From the NCBI RefSeq assembly GCF_022879595.1, contig NZ_CP084265.1, positions 1,178,001-1,242,000 of the forward strand: 64,000 bases of DNA. Direction: 5' to 3'. This DNA is from Caballeronia sp. Lep1P3 (GTDB lineage Bacteria > Pseudomonadota > Gammaproteobacteria > Burkholderiales > Burkholderiaceae). Position numbers and translations under genes: made by a program. How positions within the stretch are numbered: the stretch's first letter is position 1; every line of letters begins with the position of its first letter. The notes below the pieces were generated by a model, which saw only the letters and a program-made list of their open reading frames with translations, did no database searches and was not told the origin of the DNA. Of this stretch, positions 47,924-56,803 are shown piece by piece.

Positions 47924-48259
47924 ATGAACAAGGTTTCGAAGGCTTCGGTCGCTTACGCACTCGTCATCGGGGGATTGACGCTTTCCGGCGCGGCAATGGC
48001 GGGCGTATCGCTCGGCGTGAACATCGGGGTGCCCGCGCCTGTGTACGTTGCACCGGCGCCTGTCTACGCGCCGCCCCCGCCGCCCGTCATGTACGCGCCG
48101 CCGCCGCCGCTGTACGCGCAGCCGGCCGTGGTGATCGGCTGGCACGGCGATCGTTACTGGGACGGCCGCCGCTACTGGGAGCGCGACGACTGGTATCGCC
48201 ATCACGGTCGCGGCAATGCTTACGGGCACGAGGAACACGGCCATCACGGCTGGCACTGA
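47924..48259 (+). CDS. PXPV-repeat His/Tyr-rich secreted protein
   Basis: 111 aa. A signal peptide (ALVIGGLTLSGAAMA) is followed by GVSLGVNIGVPAPVYVAPAP, then a Pro/Tyr-rich PXPV-type segment, and a His/Tyr/Arg-rich tail starting GWHGDRYWDGRRYWERDD. A paralogue starts 213 bp downstream. The upstream box TATAGT at 47878-47883 is a possible -10. Function unknown; periplasmic or surface, possibly metal- or polymer-interacting by composition only. Confidence 0.82.
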   Translation: MNKVSKASVAYALVIGGLTLSGAAMAGVSLGVNIGVPAPVYVAPAPVYAPPPPPVMYAPPPPLYAQPAVVIGWHGDRYWDGRRYWERDDWYRHHGRGNAYGHEEHGHHGWH

Positions 48260-48285
48260 GCACCAAACGCTGCATGTTGAAAAAA

Positions 48286-48311
48286 ACCACCCGCGCGCCG
48301 GGTGGTTTTTT
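48286..48311 (+). terminator. Intrinsic terminator
   Basis: ACCACCC/GGGTGGT stem around GCGCGCC, flanked by A- and T-runs. Confidence 0.9.
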
Positions 48312-48472
48312 ATCTTCGCTGACCTGCGCGCGGCGACGCTATGTAACAAAAGGTAAGCTTTCGTCCGACGTTTCCTCTCGGCAGCCAGCAACTTACAAAG
48401 CTGCAACATCCGGGCGAAAGCATTCCGTTATATTTTGTCGCACGCAAACAATCAGAAAGCGAGGTCGAAAGC

Positions 48473-48849
48473 ATGAGAGCCAGTCTTACGGGGCGTAGTT
48501 TCAGAGCCGCGCTCGTCGCAGCCGCGATGGCGGCAGGCGCAGGCGCGCATGCCGCGGATGTGCGCGTCGGCGTGAACATCGGCGTGCCGGCGCCCATATA
48601 CGTCGCGCCGACGCCCGTCTACGCGCCGCCGCCGCCCCCGTCGTCTATCAACCCGCGCCGATGTACGCGCCGCCCGTGGTGATCGGCTGGCACGGCGACC
48701 GTTATTGGGACGGACGACGCTACTGGAACCGCAACGACTGGAATCGGCATCACGGTTATGGGCACGGACCGCATCCGGGCTACGGCCACGGCCACGGCTA
48801 CGGTCACGGCAACGAACATGGCCACGGCAACGGACACGGACGGCACTGA
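48473..48849 (+). pseudogene. PXPV-repeat secreted protein paralogue with an internal frameshift
   Basis: The N-terminal half (ATG 48473; signal peptide, VGVNIGVPAPIYVAPTPVYAP) and the C-terminal half (GWHGDRYWDGRRYWNRNDWN, then Gly-His-rich) are clearly the two halves of one protein similar to its upstream neighbour, but lie in different frames. The break is in the run GCCGCCCCCG (48631-48640); one extra C there would join the frames into an intact protein of about 125 aa. As written, translation ends prematurely at about 69 aa. Could be a true recent mutation, phase variation, or an assembly error in a homopolymer. Confidence 0.85.
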
Positions 48850-48869
48850 AGCCGACGTCGCCTGAACGC

Positions 48870-48905
48870 AAAAAGGGCTGCCCTCGCAAGAGAGCAGCCC
48901 TTTTC
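48870..48905 (+). terminator. Intrinsic terminator
   Basis: GGGCTGC/GCAGCCC stem with A-run before and T-run after. On the minus strand it also ends fabI. Confidence 0.85.
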
Positions 48906-48943
48906 TTCGACAGCAGCCGGCGAAACGGCCAGCCGCGTGACGG

Positions 48944-49735
48944 TTACTCGCCGATGCCCGCCATGCCGCCGACGACCGCGTGGAATCCGCCATCGACGTG
49001 CATGATTTCCGCGCTCACGCCGCCCGAAAGGTCCGACAGCAGGAACGCCGCGACATTGCCGACTTGCTCGATCGTCACGTTGCGCTTGAGCGGCGCGTTG
49101 TCGGCGACGAAATCGAGAATCTTGCCGAAGCTCTTGATGCCGCTCGCCGCCAGCGTCTTGATCGGGCCGGCGGAAATGCCGTTCACGCGCACGCCCTTGT
49201 TGCCGAGCGACGCCGCGAGATAACGCACGCTCGCTTCGAGCGATGCCTTGGCGAGACCCATCGTGTTGTAGTTCGGGATCGCGCGCTCGGCGCCGAGGTA
49301 GCTCAGCGTGAGCAGCGACGCGCTGTCGGAGAGCATCGGCTGCGCGGCTTTCGCGAGCGCCGGGAAGCTGTACGCGGAGATGTCGTGGGCGATGCGGAAG
49401 TTCTCGCGCGTCATGCCGTCGAGGAAATCGCCCGCGATCGCTTCGCGCGGCGCGAAGCCGATGGAGTGCACGAGGCCGTCGAGCGTGTCCCAGCGTTCCT
49501 TGAGCGAGGCGAAGAGCGCTTCGATGTCGGCGTCGCTCGCGACATCGCAGGGATAAATCATGTCGCTGCCGAATTCGGTCGCGAATTCGGTGATGCGGTC
49601 CTTGAAGCGCTCGCCGACATACGTGAACGCCAGTTCCGCGCCTTCGCGCTTGCAGGCCTGCGCGATGCCGTAGGCGATCGAGCGGTTCGACAGCAAGCCC
49701 GTCAGCAGAATTCGTTTTCCAGCGAGAAAGCCCAT
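48944..49735 (-). CDS. fabI: Enoyl-[acyl-carrier-protein] reductase (NADH), FabI
   Basis: 263-aa short-chain dehydrogenase/reductase that catalyses the last reduction of the fatty-acid elongation cycle. The nucleotide-binding start [14 protein letters not shown] is the FabI version of the glycine motif. The catalytic pair Tyr156-(x6)-Lys163 is in [11 protein letters not shown]. The substrate loop [15 protein letters not shown] and C-terminal [13 protein letters not shown] are typical. Divergent from the yejABEF operon (262-bp gap). Confidence 0.97.
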   Translation of the reverse strand: MGFLAGKRILLTGLLSNRSIAYGIAQACKREGAELAFTYVGERFKDRITEFATEFGSDMIYPCDVASDADIEALFASLKERWDTLDGLVHSIGFAPREAIAGDFLDGMTRENFRIAHDISAYSFPALAKAAQPMLSDSASLLTLSYLGAERAIPNYNTMGLAKASLEASVRYLAASLGNKGVRVNGISAGPIKTLAASGIKSFGKILDFVADNAPLKRNVTIEQVGNVAAFLLSDLSGGVSAEIMHVDGGFHAVVGGMAGIGE

Positions 49736-49997
49736 GAATGCTCCTTGAATGTCAATGTCACGCGATGCGCGCGGGCGGTTGAATGGCGTGCTTCGCGTGG
49801 GATACGGCGCGCATCCGGGCGGTGAAGGCGCTCGCGTTGCGCGAGCGGCCCGCCAGGCGCCAGACGGACGGCGTTTTGATTGGGTAGAATTCTCTCACAT
49901 CGCCCGCGCCGCCCGGCCGCTTCGTTCTCTCAACGTCGCCGGCATCGCGCCTGGCGTCTTCGCGCCCACGGCCATTCACTCATCTCCCAGGGAGCCT

Positions 49998-51866
49998 ATG
50001 ACCGGGCTGTCGACGTCCTGCATGCCGATCGCATCATCGCCCGCGCGGGGCAAGTGCCTCGCGCTCGCGTTTGCCGCGTGGATCGCCCTGAATGCCACGA
50101 CTCCTGCGCACGCCGCGCACGCCTACGCGCAATACGGCGAGCCGAAATATCCGGCGGGCTTCACGCACTTCGACTACGTCAATCCCGACGCGCCGCGCGA
50201 CGGCACGCTGGTGCTCGCGAATCCGAGCCGCCTCACGAGCTTCGACAAGTTCAATCCGTTCACGCTACGCGGCAATCCCGCGCCGGGGCTCGGCCTCATG
50301 TTCGAAAGCCTGACGACGGGCAGTTCCGACGAAGTCGCGAGCGCGTACTGCCTGCTCGCCGACGATATCGACGTCGCGCCGGACGGCCTTTCGACGACCT
50401 TCCACATCAATCCGAAGGCGCGCTTCTCGAACGGCGATCCCGTCACCGCCGAAGACGTCAAGTTCTCGTTCGAGACGTTGAAAAGCCCGCAGGCCGCGCC
50501 GCAGTTCTCGGTGTACTTCGGGCAGATCAAACGCGCGGTCGTTGTCGACCGGCTGACGATCCGCTTCGAATTCAAGGTCGCGACGCGCGAAATGCCGCTG
50601 CTCGCGGGCGGCATTCCGGTGTTTTCGCGCAAGTGGGGCATGAAGCCGGACGGCACGCGCATTCCGTTCGACCAGCTCGCGTTCGAAAAGCCGATCGCGA
50701 GCGGCGACTACGTGATCGACAAGTTCGACAACGGCCGCACCATCACCTATAAGCGCGATCCGCATTACTGGGGGGCGTCGCTGCCGGTTCGCGTCGGCAC
50801 GCACAACTTCGCGCGCATCGACTACAAGCTGTATTCGGACGCCACCGCGCGGCTCGAAGCGTTCAAGGCCGGCGAGTACGACGTGCTCGTCGAAAACGTC
50901 GCGCGAAGCTGGGTACGGCGCGATATCGGCAAGCGCTTCACGAGCGGCGAACTCATCAAGCGCGAATTTCCGCATCACAACGGCACCGGCATGCAGGGCT
51001 TCTTCATGAACCTGCGCCGGCCGCTTTTCAGGGACGTGCGCGTGCGTCAGGCACTCGACCTCGCGCTCGACTTCGAATGGCTCAACCGGCAGTTGTTCTT
51101 CAATCAGTACAGGCGTACGGACAGCTTCTTCGTCAACACGGACCTGCAGGCGAAGGGCATGCCGAGCGACGGCGAGCTCGCCATTCTGAATCCGCTGCGC
51201 AGCAAGCTCGATCCCGCGGTCTTCGGTGAAATGCCGAAGCAGCCGGACACGGATCCGCCCGGCTCGCTGCGCGCGAATCTCATCAAGGCGCGAGAGTTGC
51301 TGGCGCAAGCCGGCTGGACATATCGCGACGGCGCGCTGCGCAACGCGCGCGGCCAGCCGTTCGTCTTCGAGATACTCGACGACACCGGCGGCGGCGCGTC
51401 GATGGAGCCGGTCGCGGCCGCGTTCGGCCGCAATCTGCAGAAGCTCGGGATTACGATGAACTTTCGCACCGTCGATTACGCGCTCATTCAGAAACGCCTC
51501 GACGCGTTCGATTTCGACATGACGAGCGTGCGCCTGCCCGACGTGCAGGTGCCCGGCACCGAGCAGGTGTCGCGTTTCGGCAGCAAGTACGCGGACGAGC
51601 AGGGCTCGGACAATCTCGCGGGCGTGAAGTCGCCGGCCATCGACGCGATCCTGCACAAGGTCGTGTCCGCGCAGACGCGCGATCAGCTCGTCGACGCGAC
51701 GCACGCGCTCGATCGCGTGCTGATGAACGGGTATTACGTGATTCCGCACTGGTACTCGGCGACGCATCGCATCGCGTATCGGAATACGCTCGGGTATCCG
51801 TCGACGCTGCCGCTCTATTACGCCGCGGACGAGTGGGTGTTGTCGACGTGGTGGGTCAAACATTGA
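49998..51866 (+). CDS. yejA: Peptide/microcin C-type ABC transporter substrate-binding protein (YejA)
   Basis: 622 aa, periplasmic dipeptide/oligopeptide-binding (SBP_bac_5) family. A signal peptide (LALAFAAWIALNATTPAHA) is followed by the HFDYVNPDAPRDGTLVLANP start of the YejA group. The ribosome site AGGGAG before ATG 49998 supports this start over the upstream open frame. Homologues bind peptides and let microcin C enter. It starts the yejABEF operon. Confidence 0.93.
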   Translation: MTGLSTSCMPIASSPARGKCLALAFAAWIALNATTPAHAAHAYAQYGEPKYPAGFTHFDYVNPDAPRDGTLVLANPSRLTSFDKFNPFTLRGNPAPGLGLMFESLTTGSSDEVASAYCLLADDIDVAPDGLSTTFHINPKARFSNGDPVTAEDVKFSFETLKSPQAAPQFSVYFGQIKRAVVVDRLTIRFEFKVATREMPLLAGGIPVFSRKWGMKPDGTRIPFDQLAFEKPIASGDYVIDKFDNGRTITYKRDPHYWGASLPVRVGTHNFARIDYKLYSDATARLEAFKAGEYDVLVENVARSWVRRDIGKRFTSGELIKREFPHHNGTGMQGFFMNLRRPLFRDVRVRQALDLALDFEWLNRQLFFNQYRRTDSFFVNTDLQAKGMPSDGELAILNPLRSKLDPAVFGEMPKQPDTDPPGSLRANLIKARELLAQAGWTYRDGALRNARGQPFVFEILDDTGGGASMEPVAAAFGRNLQKLGITMNFRTVDYALIQKRLDAFDFDMTSVRLPDVQVPGTEQVSRFGSKYADEQGSDNLAGVKSPAIDAILHKVVSAQTRDQLVDATHALDRVLMNGYYVIPHWYSATHRIAYRNTLGYPSTLPLYYAADEWVLSTWWVKH

Positions 51867-51882
51867 CGAGGCGACGCGCATC

Positions 51883-52923
51883 ATGTGGAGCTACATCGCA
51901 AAACGCATCCTGCTGATGATCCCGACGCTCGTCGGCGTGCTGACGCTGACGTTCGTCGTGATCCAGTTCGTGCCGGGCGGTCCGGTGGAGCAGGCGGTGC
52001 ACGACCTGCGGCGCGGCAACGCGGAAGGCGGCGGCGGCTTCGGCATGCGCGCGCATACCGGCGTCGATGCGCAGCAGATTGCGCAACTGAAGGCGCTGTA
52101 CGGCTTCGACAAGCCGCCGCTTACGCGCTATCTCTCGATGCTCGGCAGGTTCGCGCGCTTCGATCTCGGCGAAAGCTACTTCCGGCATCAGAGCGTGTGG
52201 TCGCTCATCGTCTCGAAGCTGCCGGTGTCGATCAGCATCGGCTTGTGGACGTTCTTCATCACGTATCTGATATCGGTGCCGCTCGGCATCGCGAAAGCGG
52301 TCAAGAACGGCTCGACGTTCGATGTCGCGACGAGTCTCATCGTGCTGATCGGCTTCGCGATTCCCGGCTTCGTGCTCGGCGTGCTGCTGCTCGTGCTGTT
52401 CGGCGGCGGCACGTTCTGGCAGCTTTTTCCGCTGCGCAACCTGACTTCCGATAACTGGGCGACGCTCTCGCTCGGCGGGAAGATCGTCGATTATCTGTGG
52501 CACATCACGTTGCCTGTCGCGGCCTCGGTGGTCGGCAGCTTCGCTGTCGTCACGATGCTTACGAAGAACGCCTTTCTCGACGAAATCCGCAAGCAATACG
52601 TGCTGACCGCGCGCGCAAAAGGCCTCTCCGAGCGGCGCGTGCTCTGGAAGCATGTGTTCCGCAATGCGCTCTTGCCGCTGATCGTCGGTTTTCCGGCGGC
52701 GTTCATCGGCGCGTTTTTCACGGGCAGCCTGCTGATCGAGACGCTCTTTTCGCTCGACGGCCTCGGCCTGCTTTCTTACGAATCCGTCGTGCGGCGCGAT
52801 TATCCGGTCGTGCTCGGCACGCTCTATCTCTTCACGCTGATCGGCCTCGCGACCAAGCTCATCTCGGACCTCTGCTACGTCTGGGTCGATCCGCGCATTC
52901 AATTCGAGCAACTGGAGCGCTGA
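51883..52923 (+). CDS. yejB: ABC transporter permease YejB
   Basis: 346-aa inner-membrane permease. N-terminal MWSYIAKRILLMIPTLVGV is a membrane signal. The EAA-loop region (YVLTARAKGLSERRVLWKHVFRNALLPLI) contacts the ATPase. Six or so membrane segments. Spaced 16 nt after yejA. Confidence 0.94.
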   Translation: MWSYIAKRILLMIPTLVGVLTLTFVVIQFVPGGPVEQAVHDLRRGNAEGGGGFGMRAHTGVDAQQIAQLKALYGFDKPPLTRYLSMLGRFARFDLGESYFRHQSVWSLIVSKLPVSISIGLWTFFITYLISVPLGIAKAVKNGSTFDVATSLIVLIGFAIPGFVLGVLLLVLFGGGTFWQLFPLRNLTSDNWATLSLGGKIVDYLWHITLPVAASVVGSFAVVTMLTKNAFLDEIRKQYVLTARAKGLSERRVLWKHVFRNALLPLIVGFPAAFIGAFFTGSLLIETLFSLDGLGLLSYESVVRRDYPVVLGTLYLFTLIGLATKLISDLCYVWVDPRIQFEQLER

Positions 52924-52924
52924 C

Positions 52925-54037
52925 TTGAACCGAGCCGCATCGCCGCGCCGCGCCGCGACCGCCACCGACGCAGAGCCGCTTCGCCCGGAAGTCTCGACGA
53001 CCCCCGCGCGGCGCGTGTGGCAGCGCTTCAGGCAGCATCGGCTCGGATACTGGAGCCTCGTCGTGTTCGTGACGGCGTTCGTCATCAGTCTCGCCGGGCC
53101 GCTGTGGTCGAACGACAAGCCGCTTATCGTGCGCTATCAGGGGCAGTTCTACTTTCCGCTTGTGAAGACCTACGCGGAAACGACGTTCGGCGGCGATTTC
53201 CCGACGCCTGCGGACTACCTCGATCCGTTCGTGCGGGACCGTTTCAGCGCGCCCGGCAACTTCGCCGTCTATCCGCCGAATCACTATTACTACGACACGC
53301 TCAACTACTTCTCGAAAGGCTCAAATCCCGCGCCGCCATCGCGCGAAAACTGGCTCGGCACCGACGACCGCGGCCGCGACGTGTTCGCGCGCCTCGTCTA
53401 CGGCTTTCGCGTGTCGGTGCTCTTCGCGCTCGTTCTGACGGCGATCGGCACGGTCGTCGGCGTGCTGGCGGGCGCGGTGCAGGGCTATTTCGGCGGCAGG
53501 ACCGACATCTTCGGGCAGCGGCTCATCGAAATCTGGAGCGCGCTGCCGGAGCTTTATCTGCTGATCATCTTCGCGTCCATCTTCGAGCCGAGCCTGATCC
53601 TGCTCATCATCCTGTTGTCGCTCTTCGGCTGGATCGGGCTGTCGGACTACGTGCGCGCGGAGTTCCTGCGCAACCGCACGCAGGATTACGTGCGCGCCGC
53701 CCGCGCGATGGGCCTTTCCAACTGGCAGATCATCTGGCGGCACGTGCTGCCCAATAGCCTCACGCCCGTCATCACGTTCCTGCCGTTTCGCATGAGCGGC
53801 GCGATTCTCGCGCTGACGAGCCTCGATTTTCTCGGTCTCGGCGTGCCGCCGCCGACGCCTTCGCTGGGCGAACTGCTCGCGCAAGGCAAGGCGAATCTCG
53901 ACGCGTGGTGGATTTCGCTCTCGACGTTCGGCGTGCTCGTCGGGACTTTGCTGCTGCTCACGTTCATGGGCGACGCGCTGCGCAACGCGCTCGATACGCG
54001 TATCGCGGACGCCGTGAAAGCGGGAGGCGGGCAGTGA
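52925..54037 (+). CDS. yejE: ABC transporter permease YejE
   Basis: 370-aa permease, second membrane subunit. Starts at TTG 52925, one nucleotide past the yejB stop, with GGAGCG upstream; no ATG is available near the N-terminus. The periplasmic loop of about 115 residues between helices 1 and 2 (TFGGDFPTPADYLDPF) is characteristic of YejE. The EAA-loop is TQDYVRAARAMGLSNWQIIW. The stop overlaps the yejF GTG by 4 nt. Confidence 0.93.
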   Translation: MNRAASPRRAATATDAEPLRPEVSTTPARRVWQRFRQHRLGYWSLVVFVTAFVISLAGPLWSNDKPLIVRYQGQFYFPLVKTYAETTFGGDFPTPADYLDPFVRDRFSAPGNFAVYPPNHYYYDTLNYFSKGSNPAPPSRENWLGTDDRGRDVFARLVYGFRVSVLFALVLTAIGTVVGVLAGAVQGYFGGRTDIFGQRLIEIWSALPELYLLIIFASIFEPSLILLIILLSLFGWIGLSDYVRAEFLRNRTQDYVRAARAMGLSNWQIIWRHVLPNSLTPVITFLPFRMSGAILALTSLDFLGLGVPPPTPSLGELLAQGKANLDAWWISLSTFGVLVGTLLLLTFMGDALRNALDTRIADAVKAGGGQ

Positions 54038-55632
54038 CGGAGCCTTTGCTGTCCATCGAAAACCTGCGCGTGCGCTTTGGCGACACGCTCGCCGTCGACG
54101 GCGTGAGTCTCGACATCCGCGCGGGCGAACGCGTCGCGCTCGTCGGCGAATCCGGCTCGGGCAAGAGCGTGACCGCGCTGTCGATCCTGCGCCTCGTGCG
54201 CGACGCGGAGCTGAGCGGCGCGATCCGCTTCGCCGGCGACGATCTCCTCGCCAAAAGCGAACGCGCGATGCGCGGCTTGCGCGGCTCCGACATCGCGATG
54301 ATCTTTCAGGAGCCGATGACCGCGCTCAACCCGCTCTACACGGTCGGCGACCAGATCGGCGAAACCATTCAGCTTCACGACGGCGCGAGCCCGCGCGAGG
54401 CGCGCGAACGCGCAATCGCGCTGCTCGCGCGCACGGGCATCACCGAACCCGGGCGGCGCGTCGATAGTTACCCGCATCAGCTATCGGGCGGGCAGCGTCA
54501 GCGCGTGATGATCGCGATGGCGCTCGCGTGCCGGCCGCGCCTCTTGCTCGCCGACGAACCGACGACCGCGCTCGACGTGACGATCCGCGCGCAGATCGTC
54601 GAACTGCTGCTGGAACTGCAGCGCGACGAGGCGCAGAAGCGCGGCATGGCCGTCCTGCTCATCACGCACGATCTGAATCTCGTGCGCCGCTTCGCCGAGC
54701 GCGTCGCGGTGATGGAGAAGGGCGTGCTGGTGGAAAGCGGGCCGGTGAACGACATCTTCGAGTCGCCGCAGCATCCGTACACGCAGCGCCTGTTGAACAG
54801 CCGGCCGGAGCGTCGCGTGCTGCCGGTGCTGCCTATCGCGCCCGTGCTTCTCGACGCGAAAGACGTGCGCGTCGACTATCCGACGCGGCTGCCGGGCTTC
54901 GAGGGCTGGTTCCGGCGCGGCCGCTTCAAAGCCGTCGACGACGTGACGCTCTCGGTGCGTCAGGGCGAAACGCTCGGAATCGTCGGCGAATCGGGCTCGG
55001 GCAAGTCGACGCTCGCGATGGCGCTGCTCGGCCTGCAGCGCATCTCGCACGGCACGGTGCAGTTCCAGGGCAAGGCGCTCGGCGATTTTCGCGGACGCGA
55101 AAAGACGGTGCTGCGCTCGAATCTGCAAGTCGTGTTTCAGGACCCGTTCGGCTCGCTGTCGCCGCGGCAGACGGTGGAGAGAATCGTCGGGGAAGGGCTG
55201 GCGTTGCATCGGCCGGAACTGGATGCCGCCGCCCGGCGCGCAAAGGTGATCGCGGTGCTGCGCGAAGTCGGGCTGGACCGCACGGCGCTCACGCGATATC
55301 CGCACGAGTTTTCGGGCGGGCAGCGGCAACGCATCGCGATTGCGCGCGCGCTCGTGCTCGAACCGAGCATTCTGATTCTCGATGAACCGACGAGCGCGCT
55401 CGATGTCTCAATCCAGACTCAAGTTCTGGCACTTCTTGCCGATATTCAAAGAAAGCACAACCTCGGATATGTATTTATTAGCCACGATTTGCAAGTGATT
55501 GGCGCGATGGCGCATCGCGTCGCGGTCATGCGAGATGGAAATGTCGTGGAGGCAGGCGAAGTGGAGAAGATTTTTGCGAATCCGTCGGAAGAATACACAC
55601 GAAAGCTACTGGCGGCAGCCCTGAATTCCTAA
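54034..55632 (+). CDS. yejF: ABC transporter ATP-binding protein YejF (two ATPase domains)
   Basis: 532-aa cytoplasmic ATPase with two nucleotide-binding domains. The first has Walker [12 protein letters not shown], signature [12 protein letters not shown] and Walker [13 protein letters not shown]. The second has [23 protein letters not shown] and [11 protein letters not shown]. It powers uptake through YejBE. The last about 75 codons (from about 55405) use A/T-ending codons, unlike the rest of the gene. Confidence 0.95.
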   Translation: MTEPLLSIENLRVRFGDTLAVDGVSLDIRAGERVALVGESGSGKSVTALSILRLVRDAELSGAIRFAGDDLLAKSERAMRGLRGSDIAMIFQEPMTALNPLYTVGDQIGETIQLHDGASPREARERAIALLARTGITEPGRRVDSYPHQLSGGQRQRVMIAMALACRPRLLLADEPTTALDVTIRAQIVELLLELQRDEAQKRGMAVLLITHDLNLVRRFAERVAVMEKGVLVESGPVNDIFESPQHPYTQRLLNSRPERRVLPVLPIAPVLLDAKDVRVDYPTRLPGFEGWFRRGRFKAVDDVTLSVRQGETLGIVGESGSGKSTLAMALLGLQRISHGTVQFQGKALGDFRGREKTVLRSNLQVVFQDPFGSLSPRQTVERIVGEGLALHRPELDAAARRAKVIAVLREVGLDRTALTRYPHEFSGGQRQRIAIARALVLEPSILILDEPTSALDVSIQTQVLALLADIQRKHNLGYVFISHDLQVIGAMAHRVAVMRDGNVVEAGEVEKIFANPSEEYTRKLLAAALNS

Positions 55633-55688
55633 AAATCTTTCTTTTTCTCCAATTGCGTCTGGGTCTCAATTGTATTTTCCTATTTCTT

Positions 55689-55717
55689 TTGACAGTTAAA
55701 TACTTTGTGGCTAGTAT
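55689..55717 (+). promoter_or_regulatory. Strong sigma70-type promoter of the NlpC/P60 gene
   Basis: Perfect TTGACA (55689-55694), 17 bp, TAGTAT (55712-55717), in an AT-rich stretch. Predicted transcription start near 55724, which excludes the longer frame start at 55705. Confidence 0.85.
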
Positions 55718-55779
55718 GCGTTCAAACTTTCACATATCTCCCTGATTTTTCAGTCTTTAATTGTAAAACCTACCGACCG

Positions 55780-56442
55780 ATGCAGCCACTCACACTGACT
55801 CAGACATGCGCGCGCGCCGCCGCCGGCATGTTGATCGGCCTTCTGATGACAACAGCTTCCGGCGCCTTCGCCGACGAAGTCAGCAGTAATAGCCAAAACG
55901 CCGCCAACGGCGTCATCATTTCCCCCAAAGCACCCGAAACTGCAGCCGCGGCGGACACTGCCAGCGCTCCCGGCGCTGCCAAGTCGTTCCTCTCGGGCGT
56001 TGCGAGCAAGGCGGGCGACGTCGTCGTCGGCGCGCTCAACATGATCGGCGTGCGCTATCGCTGGGGCGGCGACACGCCGGATTCCGGTCTGGATTGCAGC
56101 GGCTTCGTGCGCTACGTGTTTCAGGACACGCTCGGCATGACACTGCCGCGCCGCGCCGAGGAAATGAGCCGCGTCGGCGAGAAGGTCCGCGTGTCGGATC
56201 TCAAGCCGGGCGACCTCGTCTTCTTCAATACGATGCGCCGCTCGTTTTCGCACGTCGGCATCTATATCGGCGACAACAAGTTCGTGCACTCGCCGTCCAC
56301 CGGCAGCACGATCCGTGTCGACGACATGGAAAACGCGTATTGGGAAAAGCGCTTTACAGGCGCACGCCGCATCGAGAACGCGCAGTTCAACGACGGTTCC
56401 GAACTGCGTCAGCGCGTGAGCGCGACAATCGGCGGTTACTGA
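55780..56442 (+). CDS. NlpC/P60 family (C40) peptidoglycan hydrolase
   Basis: 220 aa, exported. Signal-like segment GMLIGLLMTTASGAFA. The catalytic Cys106 is in SGLDCSGFVRYVF and His158 in SHVGIYIGDNKFVH, the papain-like NlpC/P60 pair. Such enzymes cut stem peptides of peptidoglycan. Terminator follows. Confidence 0.93.
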   Translation: MQPLTLTQTCARAAAGMLIGLLMTTASGAFADEVSSNSQNAANGVIISPKAPETAAAADTASAPGAAKSFLSGVASKAGDVVVGALNMIGVRYRWGGDTPDSGLDCSGFVRYVFQDTLGMTLPRRAEEMSRVGEKVRVSDLKPGDLVFFNTMRRSFSHVGIYIGDNKFVHSPSTGSTIRVDDMENAYWEKRFTGARRIENAQFNDGSELRQRVSATIGGY

Positions 56443-56463
56443 AGCACAGTCGCCCCGGCCACG

Positions 56464-56498
56464 AAAAGCCTGCATTCTCGCGAACGCAGGCTTTTTTG
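56464..56498 (+). terminator. Intrinsic terminator
   Basis: GCCTGC/GCAGGC stem with AAAA before and TTTTTT after. Confidence 0.88.
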
Positions 56499-56557
56499 TT
56501 TCTGCGCGCCCAAAGCGCAAAGCGGCGCGCGCCTATGACGTTCATCGGAAAGCCTCA

Positions 56558-56586
56558 TTGCACGGGTTTCTAAAAGCCGTTATAGT
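56558..56586 (+). promoter_or_regulatory. leuA promoter
   Basis: TTGCAC (56558-56563), exactly 17 bp, TATAGT (56581-56586). The expected start point at 56592-56594 coincides with the ATG of the leader ORF (56593). Confidence 0.8.
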
Positions 56587-56592
56587 TTTCGA

Positions 56593-56679
56593 ATGAACTT
56601 TTCTCTGTTCTCCCTCTCGTTTTCCCCGGCTGGTGCGTCGCTACGCGCACTATCGCTACTAGCGCTACTTACGCGCTGA
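56593..56679 (+). CDS. Putative leucine-rich leader peptide of leuA
   Basis: 28-codon ORF with 8 Leu codons. Five of these are CTA, a codon nearly absent from the surrounding GC-rich genes, and all five are in the second half (codons 17, 20, 22, 23, 25). It ends at TGA 56677-56679, 124 bp before leuA. No ribosome site precedes it, and the promoter places the RNA start at or next to its ATG, so translation may be leaderless. Established: leu operons of other proteobacteria use Leu-rich leader peptides for attenuation. Inference: this ORF does the same for leuA. Confidence 0.7.
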   Translation: MNFSLFSLSFSPAGASLRALSLLALLTR

Positions 56680-56803
56680 TCTTTCTCGCCTCCCGTCTGC
56701 TCGTTCAAGGTTTTCGACGCCAGCGGTGGCGCGAACACCCGAATTCCCTTTGCCGTTTTATCTCGATATTCCCAGCAATCGATAAATCCCCCAGGAGCCC
56801 AAC
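56680..56803 (+). promoter_or_regulatory. leuA leader region after the leader ORF
   Basis: Contains CGCCA/TGGCG (56718-56731) and a TTATC..GATAA dyad near the ribosome site CCAGGAG. No textbook terminator with a U-run is obvious, so the control mechanism is unresolved. Confidence 0.4.
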
